DNA from: Bacteroidota bacterium | GTDB lineage: Bacteria > Bacteroidota > JABWAT01 | DNA: 64,000 bases | Assembly (NCBI GenBank): GCA_013360915.1 | Contig: JABWAT010000001.1 | Location: forward strand, 255,259-319,258 | Direction: 5' to 3' | Shown: one piece after another, positions 27,489-35,142 of the stretch | Numbering within the stretch: position 1 is the first letter of the stretch | Layout: each line of letters begins with the position of its first letter | Notes under the pieces: model-generated | The model's input: the letters and a program-made list of their open reading frames with translations, nothing else | Databases searched by the model: none | What the model was told of the DNA's origin: nothing | Program-made: the position numbers and the translations under genes

Positions 27489-28714
27489 AATTCTGGTTCC
27501 ACCTTCTGCTCTCAGGCCTCTTCCTGACCTCCTGTTCCCTTGGCGAAAAGGAAGGCGATGACATTGAGGATATAAGAAAAGCCCGTGATGAAAGCCGCAA
27601 TTCGGGATCGGTTCCTGCCATTGAGTGGGTTAACGTGGCCGTCTGGCCCGGGCCGTTTAACAAACCGGTCGATGTGATGGTCGGTTTTGACCGTCTGATC
27701 TATGTGGCAGATGAACTGGCCGGGACCGTATATCAATTCGATGAAAATGGCAAACAGCTTGGATCATGGTCTGGTCTGAAATCACCCACAAAACTCGGAA
27801 TGGACCGACGGTTAAACCTGTTTGTGGCAGGCCGGTTCGATACCACCATTAATAACCGGGTTTACAACCTTCCGGCCGTCTTTTATCTGGATATGACTTC
27901 AAGCAGGCAAGTGTTAACAACCACCACACGCATTCAGAAGCGGATTATTCATCCGTACTATTTCAATCCATCCGGATCGGGACTTTCAGATGCTGAAAAA
28001 GTATCATTTGCCGGTATTGCGGTATTTGGTGATAATTCTTTCTATCTCGCCCGACGGGGACCGGTTAATTCCCTCGCCACCGCATTAGGCGGATATGACA
28101 ACACCATTGTACAGTTTGATAAAAACCAAAATTACATCGGACATCTTTCCAGCCAGTTGGAACCTTCCAACGGAGCTGGTCTGAAGTCCATCGTTAATCC
28201 CATCAGCCTGACCAGTTACGCGGCTCCTCCCCAATCCAACGGCATCAGTCAGTCAAAGGATTTTATCTTCGGCATTGAAGGTCAGAGTTTTTACCGGGTA
28301 CAGGGACTCACATTGACTTCTGAGGATCTTTACGACTACGACCGGAAATTCCTTTCTCAGGATACCTCAAAAACCAAACGGTTTATGTACGGATTTGTCA
28401 GGCGGTCTGGCAATCTGGAAAGCCGTTTTGCATCACCAGCCGATATTGCGGTTGCTGCAGACAAAAACCAATTTATTCTGGTGGTAGACAATAAACTCGA
28501 CAGCGTCTTTCAATTCACTGCCTCGGGAGAAGAAGGCGTTCCGGTTTTTGGAAGAAAGCATGTCATCACCTCGTTTGGCGGAACGGGCAGCGGCGTTAAA
28601 CAATTCAGGAACCCTTCCGGAATTGCCTACGGCACTCTGAAACTCTACGTCGCCGATACCGGAAACCGGCGAATCATGGTTTACAAACTCAGCTCGGATA
28701 TTACCGGCAACTGA
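27485..28714 (+). CDS. lipoprotein with NHL-type beta-propeller repeats
   Basis: 409 aa. Lipobox LFLTSC near residue 18 marks an outer-membrane lipoprotein. The rest reads as a six-bladed propeller of NHL-like units: PVDVMVGFDRLIYVADELAGTVYQFDENG near the start and ASPADIAV...FILVVDNKLDSVFQF and NPSGIAYGTLKLYVADTGNRRIMVY at the end. Such propellers are protein- or polymer-binding surfaces. It is the last gene of the coupled surface module (four-base overlap with the PorV-like gene) and is followed by an intrinsic terminator. Role inferred only from context. Confidence 0.85.
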   Translation: MKFWFHLLLSGLFLTSCSLGEKEGDDIEDIRKARDESRNSGSVPAIEWVNVAVWPGPFNKPVDVMVGFDRLIYVADELAGTVYQFDENGKQLGSWSGLKSPTKLGMDRRLNLFVAGRFDTTINNRVYNLPAVFYLDMTSSRQVLTTTTRIQKRIIHPYYFNPSGSGLSDAEKVSFAGIAVFGDNSFYLARRGPVNSLATALGGYDNTIVQFDKNQNYIGHLSSQLEPSNGAGLKSIVNPISLTSYAAPPQSNGISQSKDFIFGIEGQSFYRVQGLTLTSEDLYDYDRKFLSQDTSKTKRFMYGFVRRSGNLESRFASPADIAVAADKNQFILVVDNKLDSVFQFTASGEEGVPVFGRKHVITSFGGTGSGVKQFRNPSGIAYGTLKLYVADTGNRRIMVYKLSSDITGN

Positions 28715-28723
28715 CCTCAGCAG

Positions 28724-28752
28724 GGGAAGCAAACGCTTCCCTTATTTTTTTT
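28724..28752 (+). terminator. intrinsic terminator after the surface module
   Basis: GGGAAGC / GCTTCCC perfect seven-base arms with an AAAC loop, followed by TTATTTTTTTT. It ends the 17.5-28.7 kb surface gene run just before the ATP-grasp gene. Confidence 0.88.
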
Positions 28753-28763
28753 CGTAATCCGCA

Positions 28764-28798
28764 TGGTTATCTTTACTTATAAATGCAAAAGATAACCA
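28764..28798 (+). promoter_or_regulatory. perfect 11-bp inverted repeat enclosing the start codon of the ATP-grasp gene
   Basis: Arms TGGTTATCTTT (28764-28774) and AAAGATAACCA (28788-28798) are exact reverse complements, and the ATG at 28783-28785 lies inside the 13-nt loop. No Shine-Dalgarno sequence precedes the ATG; the loop is A+T-rich and contains a TATAAA element directly before the ATG. It could be an operator over a promoter of a near-leaderless transcript, or an RNA hairpin presenting the start codon. Confidence 0.5.
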
Positions 28799-30270
28799 CT
28801 TCTTCAAATCATACACTTTCCCGCGATTTATTCAGCACGTACCAGAGCGACCGGTTTTTCGACGAAATGTTTGGACCGGGCCTGCAGCCGCGCTCTCATT
28901 ACCGTGAGTTATGGGATAAACTGAATCAGATGTCGGCAGATGATCTGCTGACCCGGCAGCAGAATGCCGATCTGTACTTTCTGAATCAGGGTATCACTTT
29001 TACGGTTTACGGAGACTCGCAAGGTACCGAGAAGATCATTCCCTACGACCTGCTTCCCCGCATTATACAGCAATCGGAATGGATGCGTCTCGAGGCTGGA
29101 TTGGTTCAGAGGATACGGGCATTGAACCTGTTTCTGAAAGATATCTACCTTCATGAAACCATCCTCAAAGACAAACTGATCCCACGTGAACTGATCTATT
29201 CCTGCAAACATTACCGGCGGGAAATGAAGGGGATCCGTGTGCCCAAAGATGTGTATGTGGCCATAACCGGGACCGATCTGATCAGGGACTCAGACGGTCA
29301 GTACTATTGTCTGGAAGACAATCTGCGGGTTCCCAGCGGGGTTTCCTACATGCTCACCTGCCGGTCGGTCATGCGCCAGGTGTTTCCTTCCCTTTTCCGG
29401 GATTATGGTGTGCGTCCGGTGGACAATTACGGGGATCTGCTGCTGACGACCCTGAAGGAACTGGCCCCACCCGCCTGCCAGCATGAACCAACCGTCGTTC
29501 TGCTGTCACCCGGTGTGTTTAACTCGGCCTTTTTCGAGCACACGTTCCTTGCCCGGCTGATGGGAATTCCATTGGTGGAGGGCCAGGACCTGGTGGTTCA
29601 TAACAATGTCGTTTACATGCGCACCACGGGCGGACTGGAGCGGGTGGATGTTATTTATCGCCGGATTGATGATGATTTCATGGATCCGATTACGTTTCGT
29701 CCCGATTCCATTCTGGGGGTCCCGGGATTGTTCAATGCCTACCGGGCCGGAAACGTGACCCTTGCCAATGCCATTGGAACCGGTGTGGCTGATGACAAAG
29801 CCGTCTATGCCTTTGTCCCCGACATGATACGGTATTACCTGAGTGAAGAACCGATTATCGGAAACGTTCAGACCTTTCTGCCCTACCGTCCCGATGATTA
29901 CCGGTATGTCATGGATCATATCGGCGAGCTGGTGGTAAAAGCGGTCGGAGAGAGTGGCGGGTATGGCATGCTGATCGGACCGCACAGTACGCGCGAACAA
30001 CAGGAGCAATTTAAAAAACTGATTGCCGCCAATCCCCGGAATTACATCGCACAGCCAACATTGGCACTTTCCACCTCTCCCTGCTTTGTGGATAAAGCCA
30101 TTGAACCGAGGCATATTGATCTGCGTCCGTATGTTCTTTATTCGGGAACAGCGCGGCTGGTGCCGGGCGGTTTGACCCGAGTGGCACTTAAAAAAGGTTC
30201 TTTGGTGGTTAATTCATCACAAGGTGGCGGAAGCAAGGACACCTGGGTGTTGGGCGAGGAGGTGGTCTGA
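28783..30270 (+). CDS. circularly permuted ATP-grasp protein (DUF404/DUF407 type)
   Basis: 495 aa. The family's N-terminal pattern FFDEMFGPGLQPRSHY is at about 25-40, followed by LNQGITFTVYGD, the ATP-grasp element EDNLRVPSGVSYML near 178, and VVKAVGESGGYGMLIGP near 385 with DLRPYVLYSG at 447, all typical of the circularly permuted ATP-grasp enzymes. These are predicted carboxylate-amine ligases that form peptide or amide bonds. It is the first gene of the conserved triad with an alpha-E protein (start overlaps its stop) and a transglutaminase-like protein. In other genomes the triad also accompanies the Anbu proteasome-like peptidase, which is absent here. The substrate is unknown. The start lies in a hairpin loop and lacks a Shine-Dalgarno site. 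Confidence 0.93.
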   Translation: MQKITTSSNHTLSRDLFSTYQSDRFFDEMFGPGLQPRSHYRELWDKLNQMSADDLLTRQQNADLYFLNQGITFTVYGDSQGTEKIIPYDLLPRIIQQSEWMRLEAGLVQRIRALNLFLKDIYLHETILKDKLIPRELIYSCKHYRREMKGIRVPKDVYVAITGTDLIRDSDGQYYCLEDNLRVPSGVSYMLTCRSVMRQVFPSLFRDYGVRPVDNYGDLLLTTLKELAPPACQHEPTVVLLSPGVFNSAFFEHTFLARLMGIPLVEGQDLVVHNNVVYMRTTGGLERVDVIYRRIDDDFMDPITFRPDSILGVPGLFNAYRAGNVTLANAIGTGVADDKAVYAFVPDMIRYYLSEEPIIGNVQTFLPYRPDDYRYVMDHIGELVVKAVGESGGYGMLIGPHSTREQQEQFKKLIAANPRNYIAQPTLALSTSPCFVDKAIEPRHIDLRPYVLYSGTARLVPGGLTRVALKKGSLVVNSSQGGGSKDTWVLGEEVV

Positions 30271-31244
30271 TGCTGTCACGTGCTGCTGATTGCCTGTTCT
30301 GGATGAGCCGTTACCTGGAACGCGCCGATCATACCGCCCGGATGACCGATGTGAATCTGAACCTGATGACAGAAGGAGATCAGGAAGGCCGGGAACGACT
30401 CATCCGTCTGATTCATGCTCTGCACATGCCGGCACCTGAAGCAGAGGCAGATGACCTTCGTCCATACTATCACCGGATTGCGGCCGATGCCAGACACCCC
30501 AATTCGGTCCTTTCCTGCATTACCTCAGCACGGGAGAACGCCCGGCAGGTCAGAGAAATGCTCAGTACCGAACTCTGGGAAACCCTGAACCGGTTTTATC
30601 TCGACCTTCGGGCTGATTGTGCCCGCCAGACGCCGGTGTTTGCAGAATCCTCCTTTTATAAAAAGATCAGAGAGCGATCATTTCAGATCAGAGGCATTGC
30701 CGACGACACGCTCAGCCATTCCGAGCCCTGGCAATTTATCAGGCTTGGGCGCTACCTGGAGCGGATGGAGGCGACCTCGGAACTGCTGCGGACGTATTTT
30801 AAAGTTTACCGTCTGCAACCCTCACAGGATCACAGCCGGCAATACCTCGAAAAGGTGGAAATTCTGAAATACTGCTCAGCCTTTGAGCCGTATTCCAAAG
30901 TCTATACCGCCGATTTCCGGTTTACCTGGATGGCCGAATTTTTGCTGCTGAATCATGATTTCCCATACTCACTCACCTTCAGTACACGGCAGGTCGATTA
31001 TGCCATCACCGATCTGATTTCGCTGTCGGGACGGCAGGATACGGGTGACCTGCGGAAAGTTACCGGAAAAATCAGATCATTCCTGGAATTTTCAACCGGA
31101 GAGGATATTCTGAAAGATGGGATTGATGCTTTTCTGAAACGCATCGAGGATGCCAGTGTGGATATCAACAAGGCCGTCTATCAGACGTTTATCACTTACC
31201 CCATCGAAAAGACACCCGACTATCTGGAGACACGAACGGCATGA
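30270..31244 (+). CDS. alpha-E domain protein (DUF403)
   Basis: 324 aa, all-helical, beginning MLSRAADCLFWMSRYLERADHTAR, here cited only for the conserved LSRxAxxLFWMxRYxERA pattern of alpha-E proteins, with the second family element ENARQVREMLSTELWE near 90 and FIRLGRYLERMEATSELL near 153. Alpha-E domains always travel with the permuted ATP-grasp protein and are thought to form part of the ligase complex. The ATG shares its first base with the previous TGA stop (TGATG) and the gene overlaps the next one by four bases, so all three are translationally coupled. Confidence 0.94.
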   Translation: MLSRAADCLFWMSRYLERADHTARMTDVNLNLMTEGDQEGRERLIRLIHALHMPAPEAEADDLRPYYHRIAADARHPNSVLSCITSARENARQVREMLSTELWETLNRFYLDLRADCARQTPVFAESSFYKKIRERSFQIRGIADDTLSHSEPWQFIRLGRYLERMEATSELLRTYFKVYRLQPSQDHSRQYLEKVEILKYCSAFEPYSKVYTADFRFTWMAEFLLLNHDFPYSLTFSTRQVDYAITDLISLSGRQDTGDLRKVTGKIRSFLEFSTGEDILKDGIDAFLKRIEDASVDINKAVYQTFITYPIEKTPDYLETRTA

Positions 31245-32194
31245 TTTACACAATCCGGCATTCGACCCGTTTTGCTTATTCAGAACCCGTCAGAGAAAAT
31301 GTCACGGAAGTGAGGCTGAATCCCGTTTCATTGGGAATTCAGCGGTGCTTTTCCTTTCGTTTATCGGTCTGGCCACCCGTGCCGGTTTCTTCCTATTCCG
31401 ATCAGTATCAGAACCGGATTCATCATTTCAACATTCCCTACGATCACCGGGCGCAGGTCATAACTGCCGAATCAATCGTAGGAATCAGACAGTCCCAGAA
31501 ACCACTCGATCAGCAGGTCCTTGATCTGAGCTGGGCTGATCTGGATGCACAGGTATCCGATTCCGAATTGCTCGAATGGGTGATCCCCTCCGATTTTACC
31601 GAACCCACACCCTTGCTGGAACAACTGAAAACCGAACTGGCCATCAGCCGGGAGATGAAACCCTTTGAACTGGCCATGGAAACCAGTTACCGATTGTTCA
31701 AAGCCCTGAAATACCTGCCGAATTCGACCCGTTTCGACTCCCCCATCGATGAAGCCATTTCTCAGAGGGCCGGGGTCTGCCAGGATTATTCTCACATCAT
31801 GCTGGCCCTGCTGCGCAGTGTCGGATTTCCCTGCCGCTATGTGAGCGGCTATTTGTACCATGCCATCACCAGCAATCATCAGTCGCCCGATACTGCCAGT
31901 CATGCCTGGGTGGAAGCCTGGTTTCCGGGTCTGGGCTGGCTTGGACTGGATCCGACCAACAACAAACTGGCCGGAGATCATCACATTGTCATTGCCTACG
32001 GGCGTGATTATGCCGATGTACCACCCACCCGTGGGGTGTTTAAGGGATCTGCACGAACAGAAATGGCCATTTCCGTAAGGATTGTTCCGGAAGAGACCAT
32101 CATTGAATCGGATGTATTCCGGGTGATTCACGACGACAAGGATGTGGATGCGAAGCCAGCCACACCCACCTATGCCGGCAGTCAGCAGCAGTGA
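31241..32194 (+). CDS. transglutaminase-like cysteine peptidase family protein with BTLCP-type N-terminal domain
   Basis: 317 aa. The N-terminal ~80 residues match the bacterial transglutaminase-like N-terminal domain (MIYTIRHSTRFAYSEPVREN and the VRLNP element). The core domain shows a complete catalytic triad: C180 in GVCQDYSH, H221 in SHAWVEAW and D237 in LGLDPTNN. Proteins of this type with an ATP-grasp and alpha-E partner are predicted peptidases or amidases that process the amide product of the ligase. Cytoplasmic, no signal peptide. Start overlaps the alpha-E stop (ATGA). The following 208 bp up to the next gene contain no hairpin terminator that I can see. Confidence 0.93.
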   Translation: MIYTIRHSTRFAYSEPVRENVTEVRLNPVSLGIQRCFSFRLSVWPPVPVSSYSDQYQNRIHHFNIPYDHRAQVITAESIVGIRQSQKPLDQQVLDLSWADLDAQVSDSELLEWVIPSDFTEPTPLLEQLKTELAISREMKPFELAMETSYRLFKALKYLPNSTRFDSPIDEAISQRAGVCQDYSHIMLALLRSVGFPCRYVSGYLYHAITSNHQSPDTASHAWVEAWFPGLGWLGLDPTNNKLAGDHHIVIAYGRDYADVPPTRGVFKGSARTEMAISVRIVPEETIIESDVFRVIHDDKDVDAKPATPTYAGSQQQ

Positions 32195-32402
32195 GGAGAT
32201 TTTTTTAGCGATTCAGCCATTTCCCGGAATCTGATCCCTTTCGTATCCACAATCTTAGACTGATCATGTTGATTTTGCCTGTCAGACTCTCGCCAGGTGA
32301 TTTATCCCATGTTAGAAAATGATTAACAACACGCATTCGATTGGAACCGCTTTGCCTTTATAAGGGTTTCCTAATATTTTGTGGTATCTACGGGAGATTT
32401 CT

Positions 32403-34976
32403 ATGCGGCTGATCCTCACACTCACCACCCTCCTTTCAATCACCCCACTTTTTGGACAACCCTTTGGGAGTCCGGTAAATCAAAAGGTGGGAATCATCCA
32501 GAATGGACGCATTTTTACTGTCTTTTCCAATACTGGAGTGATTGGGCAACCGAGTTCTTCAGGTCCACGATTTGCCTGGTTGCATCAGAATAACGGCTAT
32601 TACGGAGACCTTTCCTTTGTAACGAGTATGAAGGTCAAAATGAATGCCGCGACCGACTTTACCAGCCCGGCTATCCAGACTCTTCTGACGAAACATCCCG
32701 ATTCATCCTATTTTTCCAGTATAATTAATGATGCAACCCGACCAGCAAAGGGTCAGGAACAATCACCCGAAGGGTTGACATGGTCCTACCAGCCTCGTGC
32801 AGGTTTTGACAATCATCACGGGTCGTCTGTAGCAATTTCTGATCAACCCGATACATGGCCATATTGGAAAGGATATACAACCTCGCCATTTCAGTACTTT
32901 CCATACTACTTCATAGAATTGAAGGATGATTTTGTTGAAACCTTTTTTGTAATGGATGATCATTCGGATGATGAATTTAACCGGACACCGTTTAATCATG
33001 TTCCAGTTGCAACGGTTCCTGAGAGAAAAGGACTTGGAATCCGTGCAGAAGTCAGGTACCTGCTTCCCGATCCCCAAAAGTTCGGACCGGTTTCGGATGT
33101 GTTTTTCATGGTTCATAAGTTCGTGAATGAATCAGACCATGATTATTCAGAATTCATGCTGTCTTTCATCGTGGGTAACTATGTGGGGGCAACAGGCCAT
33201 GATGATTCACCCCTGGAATATGATGATGATGTGAGTAAGTACGATTCGGTCACGAAAACCTTGTATTCCTGGGATTTCCCGGGCGATAACTCAAGAAATC
33301 CGAACTGGATCGGAAAACCTGGCTTTACAGGTATCCGTCAGATCAGTCCTTCACGGTATAAATATGGCAGTTACTTCGCTCCGGCAAACGATATTGATCT
33401 GAGGGATGACGAAGCACTTCGGACTCAACTGATGAAAATTGATCTGGGCGATATTTTCAACTCACGTGGCGAAGATGGAGATGGATTGGTTTCATCGGAT
33501 CTGTTTACTTTAAAATCGGGTGACTCGCTTGAATTTGTGACCATGGTTGGGTTTGGCGAATCCTTAACGATCCTTGATCAGGTTCTGGATTTGGGTGCTG
33601 ATTTTTGGAAAGCAAAATTTGAACCGACCGATCTGGCTTATTTCCTGGTTGACCAGAAAAATCTGAACCTGAAAAACACACAGGATCAAACCATCCCCCT
33701 CATCACCAAGAATATTGGCACCGAAGAAACCTGTTCGGTCACATTGATCGATCTGAAAACCCGGCAGGAAATCAGTCTTGGCACTTACCCATTAAATGAA
33801 ACCGGTTTGACCATCGATCTTTCTTCTTTCCGCGGAGACGAGTACCAATTCAAAATTGACCCGACCAATGACGAATTGATTCCATTCTCATTTATTGCAA
33901 CCATTGAACCAACCGGAACCATCCTTTCACAGGAATGGGATCAAAACCCGTTAACCACTTTTGAGTTCGAGACCAATCCATTCTCATTATCCCCCACCGA
34001 TTCCTTTGATATCACCTTTGAGCGGGTTCTCAAGTATAACTTTTTCGGTCCTGATTATTCACAGGTGACCTTTATAAACCTTGTTACCGGCGATTCTGTA
34101 ATTACACCGGGTTTTTCAGATCAATCTAATGAGCGGAATATATATTTTTCAATTCAGGATGGCCTGTCTGCAAAAATCAACAATGCCATGAAGGAGGATT
34201 TATTCGATTCAGAGTCCAGCCATTTTGAACCAGACAGTGTCCGATTTCAATCCTTTTCTCCCCATGTCAAGATCGCGGGAAATATGTATCTCAGAGTGAT
34301 GAAATTATTTGATTTCAAAGTTCAACCAGGCGTTGATACATCAAAAGCTGTAAAATTATTAGGTACAACTATAACATCGAAGATTACACCATTTACAATT
34401 CGGGATGAAAACGATAAACGAATACCTTTTATTTTCATAAACCGTACTGGAACAAGCGATAATCTTGGTGCAGGAGATCAACTGTTCTTACTGTTTAATG
34501 AAGGATTTACTGAGACGTATCAGGACACCATTAAAGGTCCTGATAATTCAACGTACAGGTTTGCAAATAGAATTTTTGTTACAAGTTGGGCAAAAATTCC
34601 AGCAAACCAAGATGTGGAATCAGCCGAAGTAACCTATCATCGTGCCTTCAAGGGAAAGAAAACCATACGAATTAAGGGATCTACCCTTCTGTCTGCAAGG
34701 AATGAGCAGCCCTCTCAGCTCCAGATCGGAAATCCCTACCCGAATCCGTTTAATCCTTCGGTTGCAATCCGGATCAACTCGGCGACCCGTCAGGTCGCAA
34801 AGATTCTGATTTACAATGCACTTGGACAGGTTGTTGAAAGCTGGGATGAAGCAATTCCTGCAGGTGAAACCACCTTAAAATGGTCCCCAAAATCAGGTCT
34901 TTCGAGCGGGTTGTATTTTATTTCGGTTTCTGCCAGCATTGGTCATCAGGTCAGAAAGGCTGTTTTCCTGAAATAA
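32403..34976 (+). CDS. large secreted protein with T9SS C-terminal sorting domain
   Basis: 857 aa from the ATG at 32403, which follows GGGAGA and begins a signal peptide (MRLILTLTTLLSITPLFGQ); the frame start at 32379 is rejected. The body is beta-rich with no recognised enzymatic domain; its opening (VNQKVGIIQNGRIFTVFSNTGVIG) resembles the opening of the secreted 704-aa protein at 17472, suggesting paralogous N-terminal parts. The last ~85 residues are a T9SS sorting domain: IGNPYPNPFNPSVAIRI, AKILIYNALGQVV, SSGLYFISVSA. The stretch about 34.1-34.7 kb is clearly richer in A+T than the neighbouring genes, which may mark a more recently acquired or fast-evolving part. Confidence 0.83.
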   Translation: MRLILTLTTLLSITPLFGQPFGSPVNQKVGIIQNGRIFTVFSNTGVIGQPSSSGPRFAWLHQNNGYYGDLSFVTSMKVKMNAATDFTSPAIQTLLTKHPDSSYFSSIINDATRPAKGQEQSPEGLTWSYQPRAGFDNHHGSSVAISDQPDTWPYWKGYTTSPFQYFPYYFIELKDDFVETFFVMDDHSDDEFNRTPFNHVPVATVPERKGLGIRAEVRYLLPDPQKFGPVSDVFFMVHKFVNESDHDYSEFMLSFIVGNYVGATGHDDSPLEYDDDVSKYDSVTKTLYSWDFPGDNSRNPNWIGKPGFTGIRQISPSRYKYGSYFAPANDIDLRDDEALRTQLMKIDLGDIFNSRGEDGDGLVSSDLFTLKSGDSLEFVTMVGFGESLTILDQVLDLGADFWKAKFEPTDLAYFLVDQKNLNLKNTQDQTIPLITKNIGTEETCSVTLIDLKTRQEISLGTYPLNETGLTIDLSSFRGDEYQFKIDPTNDELIPFSFIATIEPTGTILSQEWDQNPLTTFEFETNPFSLSPTDSFDITFERVLKYNFFGPDYSQVTFINLVTGDSVITPGFSDQSNERNIYFSIQDGLSAKINNAMKEDLFDSESSHFEPDSVRFQSFSPHVKIAGNMYLRVMKLFDFKVQPGVDTSKAVKLLGTTITSKITPFTIRDENDKRIPFIFINRTGTSDNLGAGDQLFLLFNEGFTETYQDTIKGPDNSTYRFANRIFVTSWAKIPANQDVESAEVTYHRAFKGKKTIRIKGSTLLSARNEQPSQLQIGNPYPNPFNPSVAIRINSATRQVAKILIYNALGQVVESWDEAIPAGETTLKWSPKSGLSSGLYFISVSASIGHQVRKAVFLK

Positions 34977-35101
34977 CACCGGTCAGAACAGTAGACAATG
35001 AACCATTGATTCAATTAAATGAGTGGTTGAATGCTCAGCTTTGAGATGGGGTTGAACCCAACAACCTGAACCAGACGCTCAAAGTGAAAGGACATTCCCC
35101 G

Positions 35102-35133
35102 GTCCGGATGACAGCTCCCGCCGCCATCCGGAC
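35102..35133 (-). other. inverted repeat downstream of the phosphofructokinase fusion gene
   Basis: Perfect nine-base arms GTCCGGATG / CATCCGGAC with a 14-base loop, ~10 nt past the stop of the minus-strand gene. There is no T run on either side, so it is a 3'-end hairpin (possible transcript stabiliser or factor-assisted terminator), not a standard intrinsic terminator. Confidence 0.45.
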
Positions 35134-35142
35134 TGACCAGGA

